The notes: generated by a model from the sequence alone, not told the origin. Numbered from the stretch's first letter, positions 51,892-61,272 are shown. The stretch is 64,000 nucleotides of DNA from Terasakiella pusilla DSM 6293 (GCF_000688235.1 NZ_JHYO01000005.1:114159-178158), one strand, 5' to 3'. Program-made: numbers and translations.

Positions 51892-52887
51892 TTGAGCAAC
51901 AGTGAGAAAAAAAGCATCCTGATTGTGGATGATATTTCAGCCAATATCGATGTACTCAAAGATATCCTCATTGATGATTACAATATCCGCGTTGCCAAAA
52001 ATGGCGAAACGGCTCTTAAGATCGCTCAAAAGACGCAACCCCACCTCATTTTACTAGATGTCATGATGCCCGGCATGGACGGCTATCAGGTCTGTCAGGC
52101 CCTCAAAGAAAATACCTCGACCCACCGTATACCGGTGATTTTTGTGACTGCCAAAACCGAAGAGGTGGACGAATCGAAAGGGTTTGATGTCGGTGCGGTT
52201 GATTACATTACCAAACCCGTTTCTGCCCCAATCGTGCTGCGCCGTGTCCAAAACCATCTATCGCTGGTAAAAACAGAACAGTTGGAGGAACTGGCGCGGG
52301 CCTCCATTCGGATGCTGGGGGAAGCAGGACATTACAATGATACCGATACCGGGCAACATATCTGGCGCATGGCGGCTTACGCCAAAGCATTGGCGTTAAA
52401 GGCAGGAAAATCACCCGAGTATGCCGAAATGCTGGAGTTAGCGGCCCCCCTTCATGACACAGGAAAAATCGGTATTCCCGATAACGTCCTCAAGGCCCCG
52501 CGCAAATTAGACGCGCAAGAATGGACCGTGATGAAAGATCATTCCAGAATCGGATTTGAAATTCTCAGTCATTCAAAGAATCCCGTTTTTGAGATTGCAG
52601 CAGAAATCGCCCTGTTTCATCATGAGAAATGGGACGGCACAGGCTATCCCACCGGCACCAAAGGTGCTGATATCCCCTTATCTGCGCGACTGGTGGCGAT
52701 TGCCGATGTTTTTGATGCCTTGACCATGAAACGTCCTTACAAGGCCCCCTGGAGCGTCGATGACGCGCTCGCAGAAATCAGCAACAGCGCAGGCACACAC
52801 TTGGACCCTGACCTTGCGGCCCTGTTTTGCGCCATGAAGGACGATCTGGTCCAAATCAAAGACGCTTGGGAAAACACCGCGGAGTGA
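51892..52887 (+). CDS. response regulator with HD-GYP c-di-GMP phosphodiesterase
   Basis: The 331-residue protein joins a receiver domain (phospho-acceptor Asp56 in LILLDVMMP) to an HD-GYP domain (about 140-325). HDTGKIGIPD and HHEKWDGTGYP are canonical, so it should hydrolyse c-di-GMP. It starts at a TTG with GGGGG six bases upstream, 23 bases after the kinase, and is the natural output of the H-NOX/kinase pair. Confidence 0.93.
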   Translation: MSNSEKKSILIVDDISANIDVLKDILIDDYNIRVAKNGETALKIAQKTQPHLILLDVMMPGMDGYQVCQALKENTSTHRIPVIFVTAKTEEVDESKGFDVGAVDYITKPVSAPIVLRRVQNHLSLVKTEQLEELARASIRMLGEAGHYNDTDTGQHIWRMAAYAKALALKAGKSPEYAEMLELAAPLHDTGKIGIPDNVLKAPRKLDAQEWTVMKDHSRIGFEILSHSKNPVFEIAAEIALFHHEKWDGTGYPTGTKGADIPLSARLVAIADVFDALTMKRPYKAPWSVDDALAEISNSAGTHLDPDLAALFCAMKDDLVQIKDAWENTAE

Positions 52888-52913
52888 TCACACTCCCCCT
52901 AAAAAACGGACAA

Positions 52914-52950
52914 TAAAAAAGCGCTACCAGAGACTGGAAAGCGCTTTTTA
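52914..52950. terminator. bidirectional terminator between the H-NOX operon and the tRNA-Glu cluster
   Basis: AAAAAAGCGCT and AGCGCTTTTT flank a 15-base loop and have A/T tracts on both sides, serving the plus-strand operon and the minus-strand tRNAs. Confidence 0.8.
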
Positions 52951-52951
52951 A

Positions 52952-53027
52952 TGGCGACCCCTACGGGACTCGAACCCGTGTTGCCGCCGTGAAAGGGCGG
53001 TGTCCTAGGCCACTAGACGAAGGGGTC
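52952..53027 (-). tRNA. tRNA-Glu (anticodon TTC), copy 1
   Basis: It is 76 bases including the encoded CCA. The acceptor arms GACCCCT/GGGGTC pair, the anticodon loop is CTTTCAC and the T arm is CGGGTTCGAATCCCG. It is identical to copy 2. Confidence 0.97.
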
Positions 53028-53049
53028 ATATATGTTTTTTTAAGTTGAG

Positions 53050-53125
53050 TGGCGACCCCTACGGGACTCGAACCCGTGTTGCCGCCGTGAAAGGGCGGTG
53101 TCCTAGGCCACTAGACGAAGGGGTC
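53050..53125 (-). tRNA. tRNA-Glu (anticodon TTC), copy 2
   Basis: It is identical over 76 bases to copy 1, from which it is separated by a 22-base spacer. The same cloverleaf and encoded CCA are present. Confidence 0.97.
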
Positions 53126-53153
53126 ACTATTCAACTTCATTTACCAAGCGCGA

Positions 53154-53229
53154 TGGCGACCCCTACGGGACTCGAACCCGTGTTACCGCCGTGAAAGGGC
53201 GGTGTCCTAGGCCACTAGACGAAGGGGTC
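53154..53229 (-). tRNA. tRNA-Glu (anticodon TTC), copy 3
   Basis: It differs from the other two by one base at the start of the variable loop, just after the anticodon stem (GGCGGT in place of GGCGGC). A 28-base spacer separates it from copy 2. It is probably first in the transcript. Confidence 0.97.
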
Positions 53230-53341
53230 ATCGGCGTTGGTGAGCGGGTTATAGACGATGGTTGCGGATCATGGCAAGTGCTAATTTTAATTTTTTTCAA
53301 ACTTTTTTCATTTTATTGAAATAAGACTTAAAAACAGTCCA

Positions 53342-55102
53342 TTAAGCACGTGCTGCATCATCAATTAACATCTGTACGGACGTCCCGCCGCCCCACGTAT
53401 CCAGCTTTAAACGACCCGCAATATGCAATTTTTGACCATTATGTTGCAACAGGGCCTGCCCCAGTTCGCTATCCAATGCACGAAACGCAATTGCCTTAAG
53501 ACGCACACCAAATTGATCACTTAAAAAACAACGCACATGATCACGCCCGACCACATCTGCACGCTGGACGGTGACATCGCCCAACACAAAGCGTGGCTGG
53601 GCATTGCCTGCCCCAAATGGACCGACTTGTTCAAGTTCTTCCACCAACGCAGGCGTAACGCCGCTTGGGGAAATCACGCCATCGCAGCTATAGGTCGGGA
53701 TCACATTCTGTTCTTCGATCTGACTTCCGATCCGATCTACCATAAAGGCCTTAAACTCTTCCAGTTTGTCTTGAGAGACCGTGAAACCTGCTGCCATCGC
53801 ATGTCCACCACCTTTGACCAGCAAGCCTGACTGACGCGCCGCAATAATCGCCGTCCCCAGATCAACACCTGTTACCGAACGGCCAGATCCATGCCCTTTG
53901 CCCTCAGAAAGCGATATAACGCATGCTGGCAGGCTGTAACGCTCTTTTAGGCGCGACGCGACAATCCCGATCACACCGGGGTGCCAGCCCTCGCCTACGG
54001 CGATAATAAAGCTACCATTATCCTGCTGATCGACTTGGGTGATCGCTTCATCCAGTACGAGCTGTTCCAGCTCTTTGCGTTCTGCGTTATACCCATCCAG
54101 TTGCGCAGCAATCTCTGCCGCTAATCCAGCATTGTCGGTGGACAGCAAGTTTGCCCCCAAATATGATTCCCCAACACGACCGCCAGCATTAACCCGCGGC
54201 CCCAGAATATATCCGGCGTGATAAGCTTCGGGTGGTTCATTCACACCAGCCGTATCGGCAAGGGCGGCTAGCCCTGCGTTCCCCCGACGGGCCATAACCT
54301 TCAACCCCTGCATCACAAAAGCTCTGTTCAAGCCCTTTAAGGGAACCACATCACAAACAGTCCCCAAAGCCACGAGATCCAGCAAAGAGCGCAGATCAGG
54401 CTCGTTACGTCCCTCCTTAAACCAGTCAGCCTCACGCAGTGCGCGGTTGATCCCTACCGCAAAGATAAAGGTCATTCCCACGGCTGCCAGATGCCCATAA
54501 CGGCCATCTTCATCCAACCGCTTGGGGTTGATCAGCGCTACACACTCTGGCAATTTCACTTCGGCCTCATGGTGATCAACCACGATGACATCCATACCTA
54601 ACTCAGCCGCACGGGCCAACGGTTCAAACGATGTTGTCCCACAATCCACGGTTACAATGACATCGACGCCCTGTTTCTTCAACACATCCATGGCATCCAC
54701 ATTGGGACCATAGCCTTCAGTCATACGATCAGGGATATAGATCGTGGATTTAGCCCCCACCCCATTGAGAAACCGTCGAAAGAGCGCAGACGACGTTGCA
54801 CCATCCACGTCGTAATCCCCAAAAATGGCGATAAGCTCCTGATTCTGGATAGCCTCAGCCACACGGGCGACACCGTCTGCCATGCCTTGAAACTGGTTCG
54901 GGTCCGGCAAAAGGTCGCGCAAAGTGGGGTTGAGAAACGTTTGTGCGTCGTCCAGCGTCACATTACGTGCCGCCATTACCCGTCCGGTCAGTTCGGAAAC
55001 ACCAAGGCGTTGCGATAATGCCATGGCGGTACGTTCGTCATACGCACGCCCAACCCATCTTTTACCGGAAACGGATTTTTCTACATTCAGAAGGTAATCC
55101 AT
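53342..55102 (-). CDS. recJ: single-stranded-DNA-specific exonuclease RecJ
   Basis: The 586-residue 5'-3' exonuclease has the DHH-family motifs FGDYDVDGATS near residue 95 and VDHHEAE near 175, followed by the DHHA1 domain with the GGHAMAAGF motif near 430 and a C-terminal OB fold. It serves recombination and mismatch repair. It is the last gene of the aminotransferase-hom-glpX-recJ block. Confidence 0.97.
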   Translation of the reverse strand: MDYLLNVEKSVSGKRWVGRAYDERTAMALSQRLGVSELTGRVMAARNVTLDDAQTFLNPTLRDLLPDPNQFQGMADGVARVAEAIQNQELIAIFGDYDVDGATSSALFRRFLNGVGAKSTIYIPDRMTEGYGPNVDAMDVLKKQGVDVIVTVDCGTTSFEPLARAAELGMDVIVVDHHEAEVKLPECVALINPKRLDEDGRYGHLAAVGMTFIFAVGINRALREADWFKEGRNEPDLRSLLDLVALGTVCDVVPLKGLNRAFVMQGLKVMARRGNAGLAALADTAGVNEPPEAYHAGYILGPRVNAGGRVGESYLGANLLSTDNAGLAAEIAAQLDGYNAERKELEQLVLDEAITQVDQQDNGSFIIAVGEGWHPGVIGIVASRLKERYSLPACVISLSEGKGHGSGRSVTGVDLGTAIIAARQSGLLVKGGGHAMAAGFTVSQDKLEEFKAFMVDRIGSQIEEQNVIPTYSCDGVISPSGVTPALVEELEQVGPFGAGNAQPRFVLGDVTVQRADVVGRDHVRCFLSDQFGVRLKAIAFRALDSELGQALLQHNGQKLHIAGRLKLDTWGGGTSVQMLIDDAARA

Positions 55103-55121
55103 ATCCTACTTCGTCTTTGTT

Positions 55122-56105
55122 CTAGAGTTCTAAGATACCGGCGCGGTCAAGGTCGTGATGGGCCTCAACAAACCGTACAGTCCCACTTTGGGAGTTCATA
55201 ACCAGCGAATGGGTCTGGGCATAGCTCCCCACCCGTTGCACGCCGCGCAGCAACGCCCCATCCGTCACACCGGTTGCGGCAAACATCACATTGCCTTTTA
55301 CCAGGTCGTCCAATGCATATTTCCTATCGAGGTCTTCGATATCCATATCATGTGCAATTTTGCGTTCTTCCGGGCTACGAAAGACCAAACGGCCTTGAAA
55401 CTGCCCGCCGATGCATTTAAGCGCAACAGCGCCCAATACCCCCTCAAGCGCGCCGCCGATACCGATATAGACGTCAATGCCACTTTGCTGTTGGCTCGTC
55501 GCGATGACGGCTGAAACATCCCCATCCGGGATCAATTTAATGCGCGCACCCGTCTCGCGGATGCTGCTGATAATCGCTTCGTGGCGGGGGCGTTCCAACA
55601 CACAGACCACAAGATCAGAAACTTCACACCCTTTAGCGTCCGCAATGGCACGTAGATTTTCTTCCGGTGTCGCATCCAGATCAATGATCCCATCCGGCAA
55701 GCCGCCACCAACAGCGATTTTGTTCATATAGACAGGGGGCGCCTGAAACAATTGCCCACGTCCTGCCATCGCAACGATAGACAGCGCATTCGGCCCACCC
55801 TTGGCAGCCGACGTGATACATTCTAGCGGTTCAAGGGCGAAATCGATTTTCGCCCCTTCACCTGTCCCCACTTTTTCGCCCGTAAATAAGACGGACGTGT
55901 GGTCCTCATCACCTTCACCGATGACGACACGACCGTCGATATACATCCCGTTCAAGGCCGTGCGCAGGGCTTCAGCGGCAGATCTGTCTGCCAACTCCTC
56001 ATCCCCACGGCCCATCACGGAAGAAGAGGCAATCGCCGCCGCTTCGGTTGCCCGCACAGCTTCGAGAGCCAGATTGCGGTTTACCCCACCTAATTGTGCC
56101 ATCAT
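55122..56105 (-). CDS. glpX: class II fructose-1,6-bisphosphatase with altered active-site motif
   Basis: The 327-residue protein aligns along its length with GlpX (GRGDEELAD, VIGEGDED, GEKVGTG, IPDGDVSA, YIGIGGALEGV). At the DP[IL]EGT active-site motif it reads EPLECI, replacing the metal-ligand Asp, the Gly and the catalytic Thr. Activity may be altered or lost. The upstream Asp, the Glu of GEG and the later Glu are kept. It is embedded between hom and recJ, as in relatives. Confidence 0.88.
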   Translation of the reverse strand: MMAQLGGVNRNLALEAVRATEAAAIASSSVMGRGDEELADRSAAEALRTALNGMYIDGRVVIGEGDEDHTSVLFTGEKVGTGEGAKIDFALEPLECITSAAKGGPNALSIVAMAGRGQLFQAPPVYMNKIAVGGGLPDGIIDLDATPEENLRAIADAKGCEVSDLVVCVLERPRHEAIISSIRETGARIKLIPDGDVSAVIATSQQQSGIDVYIGIGGALEGVLGAVALKCIGGQFQGRLVFRSPEERKIAHDMDIEDLDRKYALDDLVKGNVMFAATGVTDGALLRGVQRVGSYAQTHSLVMNSQSGTVRFVEAHHDLDRAGILEL

Positions 56106-56114
56106 CAGATTCCT

Positions 56115-57407
56115 TTAAAAGTCTTCGATGCGGATCATCCTTGGTGTTTCAACAACGCTATCCAGTGCATCAATTTCTTCAAGCGCCTTCAGCATTGCAG
56201 TCTCATTTGTTTCGTGCAACGTCAGAACCAACGGCACATGACCGCCCGGTGCGCGGTTGCGTTGAACAATCGTTTCCATAGAAACTTCGTTGCGCTTCAA
56301 CACATTTGCGACATCCGCAAATACGCCCGGCTTATCCAGCACCATAAGACGCACATAGTAAGCCCCTTGATGGCGCGCAAGAGAAGCTGATTCCATTTTC
56401 ACCAATTTCTCCGCAGGTGTGGAGAATGTCGGCACAACCAGCCCACGGGCAATATCCACAAGGTCACCAACCACAGCTGATGCGGTCGGGCCTTCCCCTG
56501 CCCCACGGCCTTCAAAGACGCAACGATCAACAAAGTTACCTTCAACGACAACCGCATTGAACACATCTTCCACACGGGAAATCGGTGTCTCTTTAGAGAC
56601 CATGCACGGATGGACACGTTGTTCCAAACGACCATCCTGACAAGATGTGATGCCCAGCAACTTAATGCGATAGCCCAGTTCTTCTGCAAAGTCGATATCG
56701 ATCGGGGAGACATGGCGGATCCCTTCCACCTGCACCCCGTCAAAATCGACTTCACATCCAAAGGCAACACTGCTCAAGATCGCTAGCTTATGAGCGGCAT
56801 CAATCCCGTCCACATCGAAGCTTGGATCAGATTCAGCATACCCAAGTTCTTGCGCTTCAGACAGGATGACGTCAAAGTCACGACCTGTCTCACGCATATT
56901 GGTCAGCATATAGTTACAAGTCCCGTTCAGGATACCGTACACACGGTTAAACGTATTCCCTGCCAAGCCTTCACGCAGCGCCTTGATGATGGGAATACCA
57001 CCCGCGACCGCCGCTTCATAAGACAGGCTGACGCCTTGGGCTTCTGCCGCTTTTGCAAGGGCCGTCCCATGATGTGCGATCAAGGCTTTGTTGGCTGTTA
57101 CGACGTGTTTTCCATTGGCAATCGCCGCTTCACACATCGCCTTGGCAATCCCGTCCGAGCCGCCGATCAATTCCACGACAACGTCAACATTTTCATCCGC
57201 CGCCATTTCAACCGGATTGTCATACCATGTCATCGCATCCAACGACACACCGCGGTCACGATTGCGATCACGTGCACTGACTGCCGACACTTCAATCGTG
57301 CGACCACAACGTGCTGCGATCGCCTCCGCGTTATCGTTCAAAACTTTGATGACACCGGCACCAACAGTACCAAGGCCGGCAATGGCAATTTTAATAGGCT
57401 TGTCCAT
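56115..57407 (-). CDS. hom: homoserine dehydrogenase
   Basis: The 430-residue enzyme reduces aspartate semialdehyde to homoserine for threonine and methionine synthesis. It has the NAD(P)-binding GLGTVGAGV at the start, the catalytic region GILNGTCNYML near 160, and a C-terminal ACT domain (about 350-430) for feedback control. It lies nine bases upstream of glpX and 41 bases downstream of the aminotransferase gene, all on the same strand. Confidence 0.97.
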   Translation of the reverse strand: MDKPIKIAIAGLGTVGAGVIKVLNDNAEAIAARCGRTIEVSAVSARDRNRDRGVSLDAMTWYDNPVEMAADENVDVVVELIGGSDGIAKAMCEAAIANGKHVVTANKALIAHHGTALAKAAEAQGVSLSYEAAVAGGIPIIKALREGLAGNTFNRVYGILNGTCNYMLTNMRETGRDFDVILSEAQELGYAESDPSFDVDGIDAAHKLAILSSVAFGCEVDFDGVQVEGIRHVSPIDIDFAEELGYRIKLLGITSCQDGRLEQRVHPCMVSKETPISRVEDVFNAVVVEGNFVDRCVFEGRGAGEGPTASAVVGDLVDIARGLVVPTFSTPAEKLVKMESASLARHQGAYYVRLMVLDKPGVFADVANVLKRNEVSMETIVQRNRAPGGHVPLVLTLHETNETAMLKALEEIDALDSVVETPRMIRIEDF

Positions 57408-57448
57408 GGTTCACTTACAATATTCTAGGTATAAAAAGGAAGGATGAG

Positions 57449-58645
57449 TTAAAGCGCTTCGCCAGCGTTGTGGTTGCGCATAAACGTCTTGATGTTGCGT
57501 ACCGCCTGACGGATCCGATGGACATTTTCAACCAGACCAATACGCACATAGCCTTCGCCATGTTCCCCAAAACCAACGCCCGGAGCCACAGCGACCTGTG
57601 CTTCCTTCAGCAATAGTTTGGAAAACTCAAGCGAGCCTAAATGCGCGAATTTCTCAGGGATAGGTGCCCACGCAAACATGGTTGCGGGCGGGCTTGGGAT
57701 ATCCCAGCCAGCTTGCGCCAACCCTTCAATCAACACATCACGGCGCTGTTTGTAAAGCGCGCGAATTTCATCAACACAGTCTTGCGGGCCATTCAAAGCC
57801 GCTGCAGCAGCGACCTGAACCGGTGTAAATGCGCCATAATCCAGATAGGATTTAATACGGGTCAACGCACCGATCAGTTGCTTGTTACCGGTCGCATAGC
57901 CAATACGCCACCCCGCCATGGAGTAGGTCTTGGACATGGACGTAAATTCAACAGCAACGTCCCACGCATTTTTAACTTGCAGGATGCTGGGCGGTGGGTT
58001 GTCATCAAAATAAATTTCAGCATAGGCCAGATCGGACAGGATCCAGATGCCATGCGCACGACAAAAATCCACGATCTCTTCATAGAAACCGAGATCACAC
58101 ACACAGGCGGTCGGGTTGCTTGGGTAGTTCAAAACGATGGCAGACGGCTTCGGCAAGCTGTGCTGAACCGCGCGCTTCAACGCTTCGATCATATCTTCAC
58201 CCGGGATAGCCGGGATGTTACGCACAGATGCGCCCGCGATCATGAACCCAAAATGGTGGATCGGATAGCTTGGGTTCGGCACCAGAATGACGTCACCGGG
58301 CGTCGTAATTGCAGACGCAAGGTTCGCCAGCCCTTCTTTTGACCCAAGTGTGACAACTGTTTCCGTTTCCGGGTCAATGGTCACACCGAAACGACGCTCA
58401 TAATAGGCTGCGTTTGCATTGCGCAGACCTTTAATCCCGCGCGAAACGGAATATCCATGCGCCTTCGGATTTTTGACAGTTTCAACGAGTTTATCGACGA
58501 TATGTTGCGGGGTTGGGCTGTCCGGGTTGCCCATGCCAAAGTCGATAATATCTTCCCCCGCCGCTCGCGCCGCTGCCTTCATCGCATTTACTTCAGCAAA
58601 AACATATGGGGGCAGACGCTTAATGCGGTGAAACTCTTGTTCCAT
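57449..58645 (-). CDS. class I/II aminotransferase, AlaC / LL-diaminopimelate-aminotransferase-like
   Basis: The 398-residue PLP enzyme has the cofactor lysine in SMSKTYSMAGWRIG near residue 240 and the Asn and Tyr contacts in NYPSNPT and DLAYAE. This branch, usually found before hom in alphaproteobacteria, is variously annotated as alanine or LL-diaminopimelate aminotransferase. The amino donor cannot be fixed from sequence. Confidence 0.9.
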   Translation of the reverse strand: MEQEFHRIKRLPPYVFAEVNAMKAAARAAGEDIIDFGMGNPDSPTPQHIVDKLVETVKNPKAHGYSVSRGIKGLRNANAAYYERRFGVTIDPETETVVTLGSKEGLANLASAITTPGDVILVPNPSYPIHHFGFMIAGASVRNIPAIPGEDMIEALKRAVQHSLPKPSAIVLNYPSNPTACVCDLGFYEEIVDFCRAHGIWILSDLAYAEIYFDDNPPPSILQVKNAWDVAVEFTSMSKTYSMAGWRIGYATGNKQLIGALTRIKSYLDYGAFTPVQVAAAAALNGPQDCVDEIRALYKQRRDVLIEGLAQAGWDIPSPPATMFAWAPIPEKFAHLGSLEFSKLLLKEAQVAVAPGVGFGEHGEGYVRIGLVENVHRIRQAVRNIKTFMRNHNAGEAL

Positions 58646-58684
58646 GACCTCGAGAGACCTTTCTAACTGGGGGTTTTAAAATAA

Positions 58685-58755
58685 AATAGGCTTTCCGTAT
58701 AAGGAGCGCACCTCTGTTTTAGAACACAGGTCCGGCAAAACGGAAAGCCTAAAAT
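58685..58755 (-). terminator. terminator after the OmpA lipoprotein gene
   Basis: A long stem (TAGGCTTTCCG / CGGAAAGCCTA) encloses an inner stem CCTGTGTT/AACAGAGG and is followed on the minus strand by TATTTTATTTT. Confidence 0.75.
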
Positions 58756-58782
58756 TTGAATTAGGGTGGATTTTTAAAAAAA

Positions 58783-59919
58783 TCAGTAATCCACGAAAAT
58801 TTCCGTCCGTCGGTTGCCCGCTTCACCGGACGGCATCACCTCGCGATAGAGGGGCTGACTGTCCGATACGCCGCCGACATAAAGCCGATCCCCCGTCACA
58901 CCAAGTTGCAGCAATTTACGTGCAACCATGTCCGCGCGATTAAGGGAAACTTTTTCATTTACAGCAACATGCTGTTCTTGCGTCATGTTACGCGTTCGGG
59001 AGCTTGCATGACCAACAACACGGATCACACCACCTTGTTGACGGTGAATGTTCAACACCTCTTTCAGGATACGAACATCTTCGCCGGTCAGATTTGCAGA
59101 CCCTTTACCAAACTGGATCGTCGCCACCTGAAAAGACCCGGTAAACATACCCGGATTAAACTGGTTGAGCGATAGCGCCTGACCATTCAGGACGACTGCC
59201 GGTTCAATGGACATTGCCTGCGCATAGGTATCACGGACATCGGTTGTCATGACATTGTTTAGCGATGCAAATTGTGTCGGCTGGTACGTATTCCCAACAG
59301 GCTGTTGCATAACCCCATTACCGGAAATCACAACCGTCCCGAACTGGTTATCCATCATATCATAACCATTGCCCATCTGTGCGTTCATGTCCAGCGGACG
59401 AGTCTGTGCAAGACTGTCTGCATAAACTTCACTCACACTGCGCGTATCACGCACGGGCTGAGTTGACGTCGCCGGACTGACAACACGATCCTGTACCGCC
59501 GCACGCGTCGGTTGGTTTTGTACGATTTCACTTGTGGTCACAGACTGAGTCGGCGCAGCTTGAGGGGCTGGCGGTTGCTCTGCAACGTCAACCGACTTGC
59601 CATCCGTCAACGCATTGACAACCTCGCCCTGACGCGCCACAGGTTCGCTATAGCCGCGATCAGCCGAATTGGCAGCAACAAAGCCCGGCTCAACGTTTTT
59701 GGGGAGGGTACGTGCCGCCTCTTCGGACACGGTTTCGGCTGTGCTGTCAGCACCTTCCGCCATTTCCGCCTCATCGTCGGAAAAATACTCAACCGAAGAA
59801 CGATACCATTCAACAGGATTAACTGCATCGGGAACGGACGAACAACCAACAAGCAAAAGCGGTGCCGCCAAGACAGCAGCCTGCGCCATTAGTTTATTCT
59901 TAAAGGATTTACCCAACAT
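58783..59919 (-). CDS. OmpA-family outer membrane lipoprotein
   Basis: The 378-residue precursor has a lipoprotein signal (LLLVGCSS, lipid-bearing Cys near 26), a long low-complexity Gln/Ser/Thr-rich linker (about 60-260), and a C-terminal OmpA-like peptidoglycan-binding domain with VVGHASSRTR and GNRRTEIFV. It probably tethers the outer membrane to peptidoglycan. The ATG at 59919 has AAGGGG upstream; a longer frame would bury the signal peptide. Confidence 0.88.
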   Translation of the reverse strand: MLGKSFKNKLMAQAAVLAAPLLLVGCSSVPDAVNPVEWYRSSVEYFSDDEAEMAEGADSTAETVSEEAARTLPKNVEPGFVAANSADRGYSEPVARQGEVVNALTDGKSVDVAEQPPAPQAAPTQSVTTSEIVQNQPTRAAVQDRVVSPATSTQPVRDTRSVSEVYADSLAQTRPLDMNAQMGNGYDMMDNQFGTVVISGNGVMQQPVGNTYQPTQFASLNNVMTTDVRDTYAQAMSIEPAVVLNGQALSLNQFNPGMFTGSFQVATIQFGKGSANLTGEDVRILKEVLNIHRQQGGVIRVVGHASSRTRNMTQEQHVAVNEKVSLNRADMVARKLLQLGVTGDRLYVGGVSDSQPLYREVMPSGEAGNRRTEIFVDY

Positions 59920-60019
59920 ACTTAATTCCCCTTGAGTTCGCCAACTGGCATATATCCACGGTTTCTTTATCCGCAATCTAAACCAATAAACTCATAAGGT
60001 TAATACAAAATTATAAAAA

Positions 60020-60547
60020 TTACGAATTTTCTTCCTCAAGGTAGTTGGCTGCGACCTCAACATAGTGATCCGTCCCCAGTTTCAAGCCCGCAATTTGCTC
60101 CGGCGTGAGGTCGCGCATTTTCTTTGCTGGATTACCGCCCCACAGTTCCCCGGACTTGACCCGTTTGCCCGGCGCGACAAGCGCACCAGCCGCAACCATC
60201 GCCCCGCCTTCAACAACCGCGCCATCCAGCACAACCGCACCCATGCCGACAAAAGCGCCATCTTCCAGCCTACAGCCATGAATGACCGCATTATGCCCAA
60301 CCAGTACATCATCCCCGATATACGTACCGAAACGGTTTGCCGTCACATGAATAACTGTTCCATCCTGCACGTTGCTGCGCTTGCCAATGCGAATTTCATG
60401 CACATCACCGCGTAAAACACAACCATACCAAATGCTGGAATGTTCGCCGATCTCCACATCACCGATCAACACCGCATTTTCTGCGATGAAGGCGGTTTTA
60501 TCGACTTTTGGTTCCATGCCTTTATATTTTCTTAGCAACGGTTTCAT
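60020..60547 (-). CDS. gamma-carbonic-anhydrase-family protein
   Basis: The 175-residue left-handed beta-helix has hexapeptide repeats and the zinc His residues in DGTVIHVTAN, VGHNAVIHG. It is YrdA/PaaY-like. Members may hydrate CO2 or act as thioesterases. The ATG at 60547 follows GAGGA. Two genes on the same strand precede it. Confidence 0.9.
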   Translation of the reverse strand: MKPLLRKYKGMEPKVDKTAFIAENAVLIGDVEIGEHSSIWYGCVLRGDVHEIRIGKRSNVQDGTVIHVTANRFGTYIGDDVLVGHNAVIHGCRLEDGAFVGMGAVVLDGAVVEGGAMVAAGALVAPGKRVKSGELWGGNPAKKMRDLTPEQIAGLKLGTDHYVEVAANYLEEENS

Positions 60548-60573
60548 TTCTTTGTTTCCTCTCATTTTTTCTT

Positions 60574-61272
60574 TTAACTTTGCATCCAGTAGCGCAAAAC
60601 CGCGCTCACGGCTTCGGGTTGCTCCATACTGGAAAGGTGCCCGCAATTTTCAATTTCCACAAGACTTGCGTTTTTCATGGCTTCCACCATTTTTTGCGAC
60701 AGCTTCAGTGGGGTCAATTGATCCTGTCGCCCGACAATAACCACTGTCGGACAGGTGATCGCGCCGAGGTCTGCAAAGCAGTCGCGCCTATTCAACAAGG
60801 CTTCCTGCTGTTTAATAAACACATTTTCACCAACACGATGGGCCATGGCATCGACCTGCCCGACCAGGTCTTCATCCCCAATGCGGCTTGGATGGATCAG
60901 ACGGGGCAACAGCATCTCCATGATCGCCCCCATCCCCTGATTGCGCGCCGACTCCATGATGGATTTTCTAAAGGCCGCATGATCTTCTGTATCCGCGTAG
61001 GGCGACACATCCAGCAACGCCAAACGGTTGATGCGCTCCGGTGCACGGCGGACCAGATCAAACGCCACATAACCGCCCATGGATAAACCCGCGACAGAAA
61101 AAGTCTTCGGGGCCGCCTCCAGCACCTTATCGGCATAGGCTTCTATGCTCGCCCCGTCCCTAAAGTCAGCGACCTGAACATCGTAGGTCACAGACAGACT
61201 TTCAATCTGATGGCGCCACAAGCTGCGATCACACATCATGCCGGGGAGCAGAATGAGGGTTTCTTTTGTCAT
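60574..61272 (-). CDS. alpha/beta-fold hydrolase
   Basis: This 232-residue hydrolase has the nucleophile elbow GLSMGGYV near residue 82, a probable acid Asp in GRQDQLTP near 180 and the His in NCGHLSSMEQPE near 210. The substrate is unknown. It sits 26 bases upstream of the gamma-carbonic-anhydrase start, likely in one transcript. Confidence 0.9.
   Translation of the reverse strand: MTKETLILLPGMMCDRSLWRHQIESLSVTYDVQVADFRDGASIEAYADKVLEAAPKTFSVAGLSMGGYVAFDLVRRAPERINRLALLDVSPYADTEDHAAFRKSIMESARNQGMGAIMEMLLPRLIHPSRIGDEDLVGQVDAMAHRVGENVFIKQQEALLNRRDCFADLGAITCPTVVIVGRQDQLTPLKLSQKMVEAMKNASLVEIENCGHLSSMEQPEAVSAVLRYWMQS

Noticed and set aside
52952..53229. Repeated 76-base units that could look like a CRISPR-type or direct-repeat array
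   Set aside because: Each unit folds as tRNA-Glu with CCA, and the 22- and 28-base spacers are ordinary tRNA spacers.
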